Source: JAHBNG01 sp039028975 (lineage in GTDB: Bacteria > Chloroflexota > Anaerolineae > Caldilineales > Caldilineaceae). From it: a stretch of 64,000 nucleotides of DNA. Positions 27,698-37,140 of the stretch are shown here, in pieces. The stretch spans positions 62,001 to 126,000 of the forward strand of contig JBCCHB010000017.1 in assembly GCA_039028975.1 (NCBI GenBank), written 5' to 3'. The number at the start of each line of letters is the position of its first letter. Position 1 is the stretch's first letter. The notes under the pieces are model-generated. The model searched no databases. It was not told the DNA's origin and was given only the letters and a program-made list of their open reading frames with translations. The position numbers and the translations under genes are program-made.

Positions 27698-29137
27698 ATG
27701 GATAAGAAAAATGGGTATCAATCCGTTGTATCTATGATAAACCGAATTCATCTTACCATTACAAGCCGAACCGCTTATACTCAGGATCCGCATAAATTAA
27801 CAGTTTTTCTCTCCATCTGCAATGATAATTTATCCCGATCGTTAGTATATTCTATACAAATTATTGTTTTGACTTTATTCTCTCAATGTGCCCTTCTCTT
27901 TACAGATTATTCAAGTGCAGTCGCGCAAGAAAGCACTCCATCAACAGCCATTATCGCCTTTGACGAAGAGCTGAATGAAGCAGGGCGAGACGCACTCCTA
28001 GCTAGCCATCACGCTGAATTAGTTCAGTGGATACCTGAGCTGAATATGGCCCAGGTCCGCATCCTGGATGCAAGTACAGCCGAATCATCCGGTCAAGTTC
28101 ATGCCGCATTCACTAACCGAGCAGCGCTCTTAGCTCAGTTAGAAACTCATTCCGCCATTGACTTCATAGAAGACAATCGCGCGGTTCAAGGCACCTATCT
28201 GCCGAATGATCCTGCTTTTGCTCAAGCCAGCCAGAGCTATGCCCAGGATCTGCTTCAGTTGGAAGCAGCATGGGAATATACCACTGGCAGCACAGATGTT
28301 GTCATTGCCGTTCTTGATACGGGAATCAATAGCAGCCATCCTGAGTTTACTGGTCAGATTGTTCCTGGGTACAACTTCGTCTCTGGTAACTATGATACAA
28401 ATGATGATAATGGACATGGTACCCACGTGGCCGGAATCATTGGGGCGCGGATGGACAACTACCAAGGTGGTGCAGGTGTTTGCCCTCGATGCAAGATTAT
28501 GCCAGTGAAGGTACTAGATGAATTTAATATTGGCCTTTGGTCTGTCATTGTACAGGGAATTGTCTTTGCCACAGATGAAGGTGCACAGATTATCAACCTG
28601 AGTTTAGGCAGTGGGGAGCAGTCCGTTGCAGTCCAACGAGCCGTAGAGTATGCGCAAGAGAGGGGCGTGCTCTTGGTTGCCGCCGCTGGAAATTCGCGTA
28701 GTCAGGACTATTTCTATCCAGCAGCCTATTCAGGCGTTCTTTCGGTAGCCGCAACAGACAACAATGACCGGGAGTGGGGCTTAAGCAATCGAGGCAATTT
28801 TATCGACATCGCTGCGCCAGGATATCTCATCTACAGTACAAGCCGGGGCGATTCACCCTACCATTACATGACCGGGACCAGTATGGCCACGCCATTCGTA
28901 ACCGGTTTAGCTGGTCTACTTCTAAGTCAATCTCCACAACGCACGTCAACCGACTTAACAGAGTTAATCCTCTACAGCGCTACCGATCTAGGTGAGCTTG
29001 GCTGGGATCCCATCTTCGGCTTTGGCCGCATTGATGCCCTAGCCGCGCTTGAAAATGCCCAAAGTACTACGATAGAGCCGTCAGCACAAGATGATAGTAA
29101 CATAACCTCGATCTTTATTCCCTTTGCTTCTCGCTGA
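27698..29137 (+). CDS. Secreted subtilisin-like serine protease (S8)
   Basis: 479 residues from ATG 27698; TTG 27686 and ATG 27734 are alternatives, and none has a good ribosome-binding site. The N-terminal 60 residues are partly encoded by repeat A copy 3. A hydrophobic export segment (about 60-80) ends near SSAVAQES. An I9-like propeptide follows, then the catalytic domain with Asp207 (VLDTG), His240 (NGHGTHVAG) and Ser395 (GTSMATP). The C-terminal tail is SIFIPFASR, like the tail of the giant glycosidase. It should mature outside the cell and degrade proteins. The GAGVCPRC segment near 258 also occurs as GAGVCPGC in the second protease of this window. Confidence 0.88.
   Translation: MDKKNGYQSVVSMINRIHLTITSRTAYTQDPHKLTVFLSICNDNLSRSLVYSIQIIVLTLFSQCALLFTDYSSAVAQESTPSTAIIAFDEELNEAGRDALLASHHAELVQWIPELNMAQVRILDASTAESSGQVHAAFTNRAALLAQLETHSAIDFIEDNRAVQGTYLPNDPAFAQASQSYAQDLLQLEAAWEYTTGSTDVVIAVLDTGINSSHPEFTGQIVPGYNFVSGNYDTNDDNGHGTHVAGIIGARMDNYQGGAGVCPRCKIMPVKVLDEFNIGLWSVIVQGIVFATDEGAQIINLSLGSGEQSVAVQRAVEYAQERGVLLVAAAGNSRSQDYFYPAAYSGVLSVAATDNNDREWGLSNRGNFIDIAAPGYLIYSTSRGDSPYHYMTGTSMATPFVTGLAGLLLSQSPQRTSTDLTELILYSATDLGELGWDPIFGFGRIDALAALENAQSTTIEPSAQDDSNITSIFIPFASR
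27775..27849 (+). repeat. Dispersed repeat A, copy 3, inside the protease 5' end
   Basis: TTATACTCAGGATCCGCATA, then AATTAACAG and TTTTTCTC, ending GATCGTTAGTATA. It is read through in frame by the protease gene (TQDPHKLTVFL and following residues). The inverted copy at 41631-41699 has the same triplets (YTQVPHKLTDFL in translation), so the similarity is of the repeat, not of a protein domain. Confidence 0.6.
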
Positions 29138-29159
29138 GCGTTGCGACAAAAACAGACCC

Positions 29160-29762
29160 TTAATCGCTCACTTCAACAATTGCTCGATAGAGATACCAGT
29201 AGGTGTCCTTTGGGAACATCGGTTCGAGGGCAGTTGCCCAGATAAATGGTGCGTGGACCGTGAGTGACTGAATTTGCTTATCGATGGTTTCTATCGGCTT
29301 GATCAGCTCTTCATCGATCTCCTCTCCCACTGCTTTAACACACTCCTCCATCCGCTGACGGTTGCGCATCTCAAATGGAAATTCAATGGCGGCCTGCCTA
29401 AGATTGGTTGGGCAGTCTTGCAGAAACCAGCGAAGCATATTGAGGCTTGCTCGGATATCTGCCTGAAGCTTTTGACGAAAGCGGGTTTGCAACGAGCTAC
29501 AGATCTCATCCATTGCTTGTTGAAGCATCTCAAGTTGCTGAATCTGTTCAGCCTGTAGTACTGCTCTCTGCTGTTGGAGCCGATAGAGCCGAGTAAGCAG
29601 GTCACCACCCGTCATTTGGTTCCGCTGAGTGCCATTAGGCGTTTCGGTCACAATTGTCTGGTAGAGGTCATCGTGTAGAAGATAGGCTTCCAAGCCTCCA
29701 ACCATAGAAGCCGCAACCGCCAAATCAACGGCTGGATCCACTGCAATGACAATGCTCTTCAT
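29160..29762 (-). CDS. Conserved-looking hypothetical protein, coupled to dtd
   Basis: 200 residues, soluble, no signal peptide. The first 35 residues (KSIVIAVDPAVDLAVAASMV, then LEAYLLHDDLY) look like an alpha/beta start. The central part (65-150) is strongly helical and Gln/Leu/Arg-rich, likely a coiled coil (RLYRLQQQRAVLQAEQIQQL). I do not recognise the family. Its ATG overlaps the dtd stop by 4 bp, so it is translated with dtd and may share a role in tRNA quality control or simply an operon. No catalytic motif is visible. Confidence 0.72.
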   Translation of the reverse strand: MKSIVIAVDPAVDLAVAASMVGGLEAYLLHDDLYQTIVTETPNGTQRNQMTGGDLLTRLYRLQQQRAVLQAEQIQQLEMLQQAMDEICSSLQTRFRQKLQADIRASLNMLRWFLQDCPTNLRQAAIEFPFEMRNRQRMEECVKAVGEEIDEELIKPIETIDKQIQSLTVHAPFIWATALEPMFPKDTYWYLYRAIVEVSD

Positions 29763-30214
29763 GTCTTCATCAGTTCCGCGGTGTCCAGAATCAGCGTAAC
29801 CGGTCCATCATTGACTAATGAGACCTTCATGGATGTCTGAAAGATCCCTTGCTTAACTGTAATTCCCTCTTGGGTTAGGGACTGGCAGAAATATTCGTAT
29901 AGTGGCTGGGCGAGATCGGGGCGAGCTGCGTTGATGAAGCTGGGGCGTCGCCCCTTCCGCGCATCCGCGTAGAGCGTAAATTGGCTAACGGCCAATACGC
30001 TCCCCCCCACGTCAGCCAGCCCTTGATTCATCTTACCATCTTCATCCTCAAAGAGACGAATCCCAGCAATTTTTCGGGCTAGGTAGTCGGCTTCCTTTTC
30101 CGTATCTGTATGGGTAATGCCGACAAGCAACAGAAACCCGCGCTGAATTGCGCTGACCTCAGTGCTTTCTGCGGTTACGCTGGCTTGGCTAACCCTCTGC
30201 AATATAATGCGCAT
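29759..30214 (-). CDS. dtd: D-aminoacyl-tRNA deacylase
   Basis: 151 residues, standard size. It starts MRIILQRVSQASVT and contains the active-site blocks SQFTLYAD (near 77-84) and NDGPVT (near 136-141, the Gly-cisPro region is divergent), plus GRRPSF. It frees tRNAs from wrongly attached D-amino acids and glycine in the cytoplasm. GAGGA lies five bases before the ATG. The downstream hypothetical gene overlaps by ATGA. Confidence 0.96.
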   Translation of the reverse strand: MRIILQRVSQASVTAESTEVSAIQRGFLLLVGITHTDTEKEADYLARKIAGIRLFEDEDGKMNQGLADVGGSVLAVSQFTLYADARKGRRPSFINAARPDLAQPLYEYFCQSLTQEGITVKQGIFQTSMKVSLVNDGPVTLILDTAELMKT

Positions 30215-30255
30215 AGAATCCTCGCTATTGTAAAAACGGTCGTAACCCGTTCACG

Positions 30256-30310
30256 CCCCCTGAGCCTGTCGAAGGGGGAACCCGGCTTCGACAAGCTCAG
30301 CCTAGGGGGG
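30256..30310. repeat. Palindromic repeat of the TTCGACAAGCTCAG type, copy 1
   Basis: CCCCCTGAGCCTGTCGAAG (30256-30274) pairs with CTTCGACAAGCTCAG (30286-30300) and the GGGGG beyond. The same sequence occurs at 32614-32665; the two copies bracket the radical SAM and GST genes. Such repeats are scattered in many bacterial genomes. Confidence 0.75.
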
Positions 30311-30388
30311 GGGAGGTGAATGATTACAAACGGTCATTAATGTCGGTACGGATTTGACAAAAAGAACATTTGTTCCTAGACTGGAGCC

Positions 30389-31606
30389 ATGATGAACTTT
30401 AAAGTCGCGCCCGATCCAGTCCAGAAATTATCCTTACTCGATGATGCAGTTCGCTTTGAACCTGCAGGATCCCAACCGGCCCAGGAGAGCGGCAGTGACA
30501 TGGCTGCATCCGTGGCTTCTGCCTCGGCAAGTTTGGGTTCAACGATGGCTGAATCCAAAGGAACACGTGCCCCCAAGCCGCTTCCTTGCGTCTCTATGGT
30601 TAGCACACCCTCAGGGCAGAAACCCGTTCTTAAATCCATGATGACAACGGCCTGTGAACGCAATTGCTTCTATTGCCCTTTCCGAGCGGGTCGCAGCAAA
30701 ACCAAGCGCATCACCTTTTCACCTGATGAGATGGCTGGCACCTTTGATCAAATGCAGCGCAGTGGCCATGTCGATGGGCTATTCCTTTCATCAGGCATCA
30801 TCAAGGGAGGAGTTACCGCGCAAGATAAGATCTTGGATACGGCAGAAATCCTGCGCACGAAATATCAATATAATGGCTACGTCCATCTGAAAATTATGCC
30901 AGGTGCGGAACGAGAACAGCTTCGCCAAGCCCTCAAATTGGCCGACAGGGTCTCCATTAATTTAGAAGGGCCGACTCAGCAGAGATTAGAAAGTCTAGCG
31001 CCTCAGAAAAATTACTGGACTGAACTATTTAGTCGCCTACAGTGGATTACTGAGCTGAAAAAAGAAGAATACCTCCCAGCAAGCGTTGTCACCCAGTTTG
31101 TGGTGGGGGCTGTAGGGGATACAGACCTAGAGCTGCTCTCCATGACCGACAAACTATACAATCAGATGAACCTTAGGCGTACCTACTATTCTGCTTTCCA
31201 CCCTGTTGCGCAAACACCATTGGAAGAGCTAGAGCCCACGCCACTGCAACGCGAATTCCGTCTCTACCAGTCCAGCTTTCTTTTGCGCGACTATGGCTGG
31301 GATTTGGAAGACTTGCCATTTGAGCAGAATGCCAATCTACCCCTTGGCATGGATCCCAAACGGACCTGGGCAGAGCGCCATCTGCAGGACAGACCTATTG
31401 AAATTAACCAGGCCAGCCGCCAAGAACTTTTACGCATTCCAGGAATTGGCCCCAAAGGGGCAGACACGATTTTGCGCACTCGTCATAATGGAACGCTGAC
31501 CGAGTTAAGTCATTTAAAAAAGTTGGGGATCCGTCAGTTAGAAAACGTTAGTCCCTATATCTTATTGAATGGCCAGCGCCCTGCTCAGCAGCTATCCCTC
31601 TTTTAG
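30389..31606 (+). CDS. Putative DNA modification/repair radical SAM protein with C-terminal HhH
   Basis: 405 residues. The radical SAM cluster motif CERNCFYC (CxxxCxxC) lies near residues 89-96, in an ACERNCFYCPFRAGRSK context typical of the family whose genes are usually linked to UDG-like genes (known as rSAM_link_UDG). The barrel continues to about 320. Residues 335-395 form a helix-hairpin-helix DNA-binding part (a LLRIPGIGPKGADTIL hairpin). The first 80 residues are a variable Ser/Ala-rich extension. It presumably acts on DNA, but the reaction is unknown. GGAG stands before the ATG. The usual partner is not adjacent; the only UDG homologue in the window is 10 kb away. Confidence 0.9.
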   Translation: MMNFKVAPDPVQKLSLLDDAVRFEPAGSQPAQESGSDMAASVASASASLGSTMAESKGTRAPKPLPCVSMVSTPSGQKPVLKSMMTTACERNCFYCPFRAGRSKTKRITFSPDEMAGTFDQMQRSGHVDGLFLSSGIIKGGVTAQDKILDTAEILRTKYQYNGYVHLKIMPGAEREQLRQALKLADRVSINLEGPTQQRLESLAPQKNYWTELFSRLQWITELKKEEYLPASVVTQFVVGAVGDTDLELLSMTDKLYNQMNLRRTYYSAFHPVAQTPLEELEPTPLQREFRLYQSSFLLRDYGWDLEDLPFEQNANLPLGMDPKRTWAERHLQDRPIEINQASRQELLRIPGIGPKGADTILRTRHNGTLTELSHLKKLGIRQLENVSPYILLNGQRPAQQLSLF

Positions 31607-31614
31607 TTCGATGA

Positions 31615-32580
31615 TTACACCGTTTTATCCCGGTTGTGTGGTAACGTGAGGTCAATCTTTGGCCCCTTGGGAACGACACGACTTGGGTTGATTGACTCGT
31701 GGCTCTGGTAGTAGTGATTCTTAATGTGCATCATATTGACCGTCTCAGCGATTCCTGGAACTTGATAGAGTTCACGTAGATAATTAGAGATAGCTGGATA
31801 GTCAGCGATGCGGCGCAGGTTACATTTAAAGTGACCAACGTAAACGGGATCAAAGCGTACCAAAGTAGGGAAGAGCCGCCAGTCTGCTTCAGTTATTTGT
31901 TCGCCCACCAGATAACGCTGCTTTGAGAGCCTGCCTTCTACTATATCCAATGTTTCAAAGAGAGCAGTGACGGCTTCTTCATAGGCCTCTTGGCTGTAGG
32001 CAAAGCCACTCTTGTAGACGCCATTATTTACGGTGTGGTAGATTACGTCGTTGATGGCATCAATCTCTTCTCGTAGGAATTCAGGGTAAAAATCCAGTGA
32101 GTCATCCCCAATCTCATTGAAGGCGCTATTGAGCATACGAATAATTTCGGATGACTCGTTATTCACAATCGTACTGAGCTTTTTATCCCAAAGAATAGGG
32201 ACCGTCACACGCCCTGTATACGTTGAATCGGCCGTTGCGTAGATCTTATACAGATGGCTAGCCCCACCCAAGGTATCGCCCGTCGCGCCTGGTCCTTCCT
32301 CAAACGTCCACCCATGATCACCTGCCAGCCAATGCACAACTGAAATCGAAATGGCATCTTCTAGCTTTTTTAGTTTGCGAAAGATGAGGGTTCGGTGCGC
32401 CCAAGGGCAGGCATAAGAGATATAGAGATGGTATCGTCCGGCTTCAGGTACATAGGGTGTCGATCCATCCGACGTAATCCAGTTACGGAACGAACTCTCC
32501 TTGCGACGAAAGCGGCCATCGCCTGACGATGTATCCATCAAACCTTGAATAGACCACTTCCCGTTGACCAACATACCCAT
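31615..32580 (-). CDS. yqjG: Glutathionyl-hydroquinone reductase (Xi-class GST)
   Basis: 321 residues. The N-terminal thioredoxin fold has the Xi-class active site YACPWAHRTLI with Cys58, then VVHWLAGDHGW, TVPILWD and NNESSEIIRML; the last block is diagnostic for ECM4/YqjG proteins. The C-terminal helical domain has EADWRLFPTLVRFDPVYVGH. It reduces glutathionyl-hydroquinones in the cytoplasm. AAGGA precedes the ATG. It converges on the radical SAM gene with 8 bp between stops. Confidence 0.95.
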   Translation of the reverse strand: MGMLVNGKWSIQGLMDTSSGDGRFRRKESSFRNWITSDGSTPYVPEAGRYHLYISYACPWAHRTLIFRKLKKLEDAISISVVHWLAGDHGWTFEEGPGATGDTLGGASHLYKIYATADSTYTGRVTVPILWDKKLSTIVNNESSEIIRMLNSAFNEIGDDSLDFYPEFLREEIDAINDVIYHTVNNGVYKSGFAYSQEAYEEAVTALFETLDIVEGRLSKQRYLVGEQITEADWRLFPTLVRFDPVYVGHFKCNLRRIADYPAISNYLRELYQVPGIAETVNMMHIKNHYYQSHESINPSRVVPKGPKIDLTLPHNRDKTV

Positions 32581-32613
32581 ATGATTATTCCTTCTTTTGA
32601 TGTGTAACCGTTC

Positions 32614-32665
32614 AGCCCCCTGAGCTTGTCGAAGCGCCCCTTCGACAAGCTCACCCGACAGGGGA
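32614..32665. repeat. Palindromic repeat of the TTCGACAAGCTCAG type, copy 2
   Basis: TGAGCTTGTCGAAG (32621-32634) pairs perfectly with CTTCGACAAGCTCA (32640-32653), five-base loop, with further CCCCC/GGGG pairing outside. Copy 1 is at 30256-30310. Confidence 0.78.
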
Positions 32666-32707
32666 GCGTGAACGGCTACTTTGATATGAATGATTGATAA
32701 CTCAGCG

Positions 32708-34834
32708 TCAGATTACCCGCTCATTTCCCCCGTCGATGGGGATTTGAGCGCCTGTCGTACGGCTAAATGTTGGTCCAGCCATGAAGCAGGCCAAGACAGC
32801 CACATCTTTAGAGCGCACTTCAATCTGCAACAGGTTATTTGTCTTATATTCTTCAACAGTAATGCCATAGCTAGCAGCACGTTTCTCTAGCAATTCAGTT
32901 GTCCAGAGGGCCGTATCGAAGACGGCATTGGGATGGAGCATATTGACCCGAATGCCAGAGCTAGCTAATTCTAGCGCCGCCACCCGTCCCAGTTGGGTTA
33001 CGCCCGCTTTTGTAACAGAATAGGCGGCAGCCCCCTGCCCAGGAGCAGGCACGTTTTTAGAGGCGATAATGACAACGGCTGGCTCTATCCCGTTACGGAG
33101 GTGGGGCACAGCTCTTTGCAAGAGTCTTTGTTGGCTGGTTAGATTAACAGCCACGCTCTTGTCCCAAATTGAAGGCTCAATGTCCGCTATCGGTTGACTG
33201 GCAGGAAAGATGCCAGCATTGAGAATCAAAATATCTAGCCCACCAAATTGACGAATCGTAGAGTGAATGGCCCGTCGCAAGGCACCATCATCTGTGACAT
33301 CACACTGGATGCCTAGCACGCCAGGATCGTCGCTCATGCTTTCGACGTTGGGATTGATGTCGAGTGCAGCGACGACAGCACCCCGCATTCTCAGTTCTTC
33401 CACGCAGGCAAGACCGATTCCGCTGGCCCCACCTGTAACCAGGGCAATCTTGCCTGTTAATTCAGGGATAGAAGCGTCCTTACCCAATTTGGCCTGTTCC
33501 AACTCCCAGTATTCCACGTCAAAGATATCTTTTTCACCCAGAGGAGACCAACCGCCTAACTGCTCAGCGGTTGTTATGGCACGGATGGTGTGACGCTTGA
33601 TGGCCCGAATCATCTGCACTTCTTTAGGCGTCACGCCAAAATCGACTGTACCAATCCCCTTCCAGACTGCCCAGCGAGGAGCAGAATCTAGTTGGGTTTG
33701 GGTGCCATTGGCATGGCGTTGAAAGTAGGCTTCATACTCATTGCTGTACCCTGCCAGATCTTGTTTAAGATTCTGCGCGACTTTTTGACTAGCTTCATCG
33801 TCAGATAGTACGAGCGGTATGCGTTTTGTCCGAATGGAGTGATCAGGCGTTAGAAGACCACGGACGGCGAGTTGGCTTATATTGGGTACCGAGGCAAAGG
33901 CGATTGCTTCGTTGGAATCATCCAGTTGGGCCAAGATTGCTTGACCACGTACCTGAGATACCGCGTACCGCAATGCAGACAGTACAGACAGTTGTTTATC
34001 AATGTCATCATCCAATTCAATCATTCTCTCTTTGGCAGAAGCTGCAGAAGAAGAAGCCCCATCGGCCCGCAAATGTGAAGCGTGCATTGGAGGCGCAGTC
34101 CCCCCGATTTGCGTCTCTATGTACGCTTCTGCCTGCGATACAATCTCGAGGTGGCGCTCATAACTCTCTTTGGCCGAAGCAGAGAAGGTAAAGACACCAT
34201 GATTCATTAGAATGATGCCATCCAAGCTGTGCCAATCGATAGTGCGTGTCATGGCATGAACCTTCTTGGCCAGGAGAAACCCTGGCATGACGTAAGGTAT
34301 GACAAGCATATTGGGGCCAAATATTTCGCGTATCCTCTCTTTTCCACCTGGGGTGTTGGTTATGGTTACCACTGCATCCGCATGGGTATGATCGACAAAC
34401 GCGAACGGTATTAAGGCATGAAGAATGGCCTCAACAGAAGGGTTTGGCGCATACGGATCAAGCATGGCAGCCCGCTGATGCTTCACCATATCCGTATCCG
34501 TAAGCTGGTCAAGCTCAGCCATTTGTAGCAGTGTATCCATGCGTACGGGCGCGAAGCCTGGCGCTTCGATGGTGGCTAGATCCCAACCGCTACCTTTTAC
34601 ATAGAGTACTTGCTCCGGATCACCAAATAAGTTGGTAACACTCATCTTTACCGAGGTATTCCCTCCACCGTGTAACACGAGGGACGGATCACCACCAATG
34701 AGTTGAGATGAGTAGACGCGCAATGCTAAGGGGTCGGTTGAAAAGGCGTTGGCTGCCTTATCGTTCCATAGACTTTTCACAATCTTTCCTCGCTTAGGTT
34801 TGTTGGATGTTCGAGGGTTATCTTGATCAGGCAT
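32708..34834 (-). CDS. Bifunctional class II aldolase / short-chain dehydrogenase (RhaEW type)
   Basis: 708 residues. Residues 1-430 form a class II aldolase with the zinc motif DHTHADAVV (His149, His151), a GGGNTSVK start and a LMNHGVFTF segment. Residues 455-708 form an SDR with the TGGASGIG nucleotide loop (near 462), NAGI, and the YSVTKAG catalytic block. This fusion is known as rhamnulose-1-phosphate aldolase/lactaldehyde dehydrogenase in Bacillus-type rhamnose use; related fusions act on other deoxy sugars. Rhamnose isomerase and kinase genes are not in the window, so the substrate is inferred only. No strong Shine-Dalgarno. Confidence 0.88.
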   Translation of the reverse strand: MPDQDNPRTSNKPKRGKIVKSLWNDKAANAFSTDPLALRVYSSQLIGGDPSLVLHGGGNTSVKMSVTNLFGDPEQVLYVKGSGWDLATIEAPGFAPVRMDTLLQMAELDQLTDTDMVKHQRAAMLDPYAPNPSVEAILHALIPFAFVDHTHADAVVTITNTPGGKERIREIFGPNMLVIPYVMPGFLLAKKVHAMTRTIDWHSLDGIILMNHGVFTFSASAKESYERHLEIVSQAEAYIETQIGGTAPPMHASHLRADGASSSAASAKERMIELDDDIDKQLSVLSALRYAVSQVRGQAILAQLDDSNEAIAFASVPNISQLAVRGLLTPDHSIRTKRIPLVLSDDEASQKVAQNLKQDLAGYSNEYEAYFQRHANGTQTQLDSAPRWAVWKGIGTVDFGVTPKEVQMIRAIKRHTIRAITTAEQLGGWSPLGEKDIFDVEYWELEQAKLGKDASIPELTGKIALVTGGASGIGLACVEELRMRGAVVAALDINPNVESMSDDPGVLGIQCDVTDDGALRRAIHSTIRQFGGLDILILNAGIFPASQPIADIEPSIWDKSVAVNLTSQQRLLQRAVPHLRNGIEPAVVIIASKNVPAPGQGAAAYSVTKAGVTQLGRVAALELASSGIRVNMLHPNAVFDTALWTTELLEKRAASYGITVEEYKTNNLLQIEVRSKDVAVLACFMAGPTFSRTTGAQIPIDGGNERVI

Positions 34835-35103
34835 TTGTGTGTCATGGACCTTGGGAACTTTATACCTATCCTTGGTCAGACTTGGTCAGCTTGGCTTCTG
34901 TTGGTGTCTCGATCGTCGGTTATCAAACCACTAACAGACTACGCCCAAAGTACGTCAGATTGATTATTGAACCACATCATTGAATCGTATCAGTTCAGGT
35001 ATATAGGAGAACAGAATGAATCATACCTAAACTTTATACTTTTGCCGAAACCTATGCTTAGTAGATCTTACCTATTCCTGTTTCTATAATGGAGGTATTT
35101 CGC

Positions 35104-37134
35104 ATGACCCAATCACGATTCCTCATCGTGTTAACCCTTATTTTGATGGTTTCCCTCAGCCGCGTGGCAAACGTAAGCGGTAGCCCAATCGGGCAAGGTA
35201 CGCTACCTGAAAACGCGATTTTTCTACCCTTTATCGATGGCGCAACTGGACCAGCGACTGACAACAATCAGCCTTCTGAAGATGAAAATGGTAACCCAGA
35301 CATTGATCCAAATGATCAACCTTCAGACGAGGCAACTGAAGAACAAACTGACGATCAATCTAATGCCCCAGCAGTGCCGGATCAATATGTCGTGATTTGG
35401 AAAACGGACGTTGAGCAGGTCCGCGCATCAGGCCTGATGACAGGAAGTATTGCGCCGTTAAACATCGATCTTATCGATCTCTCAGGCATGAGTCGAGTGG
35501 GCATGTTACAAAGTGCCGACGAAATTTTGGAGACCTATCGCAACAACCCAGCCGTACTGATGATCGAACCCAACTATATCTACTCCGCCACGCTGACACC
35601 AAACGATCCAAATCTGAGCAGCCAGTGGGCGTGGCCACTCATTGAGGGGTTCGATGCATGGGATATTACTCAGGGTAACCAGGAGGCTGTGGTGGCCATT
35701 ATCGATACAGGCGTTGATCTGGACCACCCTGATCTGGCCAGTAAGATTGTGCCAGGCTTTGACTTTGTTCAGGGTGATGGGATAGCCGACGATGGCAATG
35801 GGCATGGCACTCATGTGGCTGGATCAGCGGCTGCAAGCACGAACAATAGCATCGGTGGTGCAGGTGTCTGCCCTGGCTGTTCCATCATGCCACTGCGCGC
35901 GCTAGATAGCAACGGCAGCGGTACGCTTGCCGATATTGCTCAAGCGATTACGTGGGCCACGGACAATGGCGCAGATGTAATCAACATGAGCTTGGGGGGG
36001 CGATTTGGCTCCCAAATCTTAAATGAAGCCGTAAACTATGCTTGGAACAATGGAGTCTTCCTAACGTGTGCGGCAGGAAATAGCGGCGTGAATCAGCGCG
36101 AATATCCGGCCGGATACAACAACTGCGTGGCGGTTGCGGCAACCGACAGCAGCGATGGGCGCGCCTCTTTCTCTAACTATGGCACATGGGTTGAGTATGC
36201 TGCCCCCGGTGCTCGCATCTATTCGACGTATGTCAATGGACGCTATGCAACCTTTAGCGGGACATCTATGGCTGCGCCCCATGTTGCTGGATTGGCCGGT
36301 CTTCTATCATCTCAAGGTTTGAGCAATGAACAGATTCGTACCACCATCTGCGATACAGCCGACGATATTGCAGGCACGGGAAGCCTTTGGTCATGCGGCC
36401 GCATCAATATGCTGCAAGCAGTCTCGAGCAACGGCGCCGAACCGGAGCCAACAACGACACCGACATTGACACCGACACCAACATTCACTCCAACGCCAAC
36501 ATTCACTCCGACATCAACTACCCAACCACCAGTCGATCCGGACCCACCCACTGACCCAACAGCCACCAACACTGCAACCTTTACGCCAAGTCCAACATAT
36601 ACACCAACGTCTACGCCGAGCCCAACATATACACCAACGTCTACGCCAACGTCTACAGATGAGCCAACGAATACGCCCGAACCAACCGTCACACCCACGC
36701 AAACGCCGGAACCCGGCGAAGTACCACCAGTCGCTGAAGAACTGGTCAATGGCAGCTTTGAAGATGACAGCGGTTGGCAATTTAGTGATGATTCGATCCG
36801 GAGTACGCAGCGTGCCTTTAGCGGGAACTATAGTGCCTACCTTGCAGACAATGAGTTCGTTGAGCAGGCCATCATTGTGCCGGAAAGTGGCATCCTCTCC
36901 TATGTTTGGCGACCCAATGGCCGTTGGAGTTCCCGCAATATGCTGATCTTGGAGATCGAACTGCTAGATGGTTCCGGAGCAACCTATACGCTGACCCAGA
37001 ATGCGTGGTTCAAGTTTTGGTATATCCGCCAGATTGACATGAGCCCCCTTAGCGGTGAGTCAATTTTGCTACGGTTTAGAACCAATTCGGCGAATAACTC
37101 GGGTTTCTTTGTTGATGATGTGATGGTTGAGTAG
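35104..37134 (+). CDS. Secreted subtilisin-like serine protease with Thr/Pro linker and C-terminal beta domain
   Basis: 676 residues from ATG 35104, which has GGAGG eight bases upstream. Signal peptide 1-26; a tag AIFLPFIDG (39-47); an acidic linker; an I9-like propeptide (about 92-165); catalytic domain about 175-440 with Asp201 (IIDTG), His234 (GHGTHVAG) and Ser388 (GTSMAAP). A Thr/Pro linker (about 445-540) then connects to a 125-residue beta-sandwich-like domain opening (L)VNGSFEDD and ending FFVDDVMVE, which resembles carbohydrate-binding or P-domain-like jelly rolls. It acts outside the cell. The gene is followed by a 40-bp tandem repeat. Its catalytic core resembles the protease at 27.7 kb (GAGVCPGC, ATDNGADVINMSLG), so the two are paralogues. 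Confidence 0.9.
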   Translation: MTQSRFLIVLTLILMVSLSRVANVSGSPIGQGTLPENAIFLPFIDGATGPATDNNQPSEDENGNPDIDPNDQPSDEATEEQTDDQSNAPAVPDQYVVIWKTDVEQVRASGLMTGSIAPLNIDLIDLSGMSRVGMLQSADEILETYRNNPAVLMIEPNYIYSATLTPNDPNLSSQWAWPLIEGFDAWDITQGNQEAVVAIIDTGVDLDHPDLASKIVPGFDFVQGDGIADDGNGHGTHVAGSAAASTNNSIGGAGVCPGCSIMPLRALDSNGSGTLADIAQAITWATDNGADVINMSLGGRFGSQILNEAVNYAWNNGVFLTCAAGNSGVNQREYPAGYNNCVAVAATDSSDGRASFSNYGTWVEYAAPGARIYSTYVNGRYATFSGTSMAAPHVAGLAGLLSSQGLSNEQIRTTICDTADDIAGTGSLWSCGRINMLQAVSSNGAEPEPTTTPTLTPTPTFTPTPTFTPTSTTQPPVDPDPPTDPTATNTATFTPSPTYTPTSTPSPTYTPTSTPTSTDEPTNTPEPTVTPTQTPEPGEVPPVAEELVNGSFEDDSGWQFSDDSIRSTQRAFSGNYSAYLADNEFVEQAIIVPESGILSYVWRPNGRWSSRNMLILEIELLDGSGATYTLTQNAWFKFWYIRQIDMSPLSGESILLRFRTNSANNSGFFVDDVMVE

Positions 37135-37140
37135 GGGCAA

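Noticed and set aside
30256..32665. Attachment sites of an integrated element
   Set aside because: No integrase, no tRNA and no mobile genes lie between the two palindromes; the sequence type is a common bacterial repeat.
36312..36780. Minus-strand Gly-Val-rich and Trp/Arg-rich frames in the second protease
   Set aside because: Antisense shadows of the Thr/Pro linker; no start signals.
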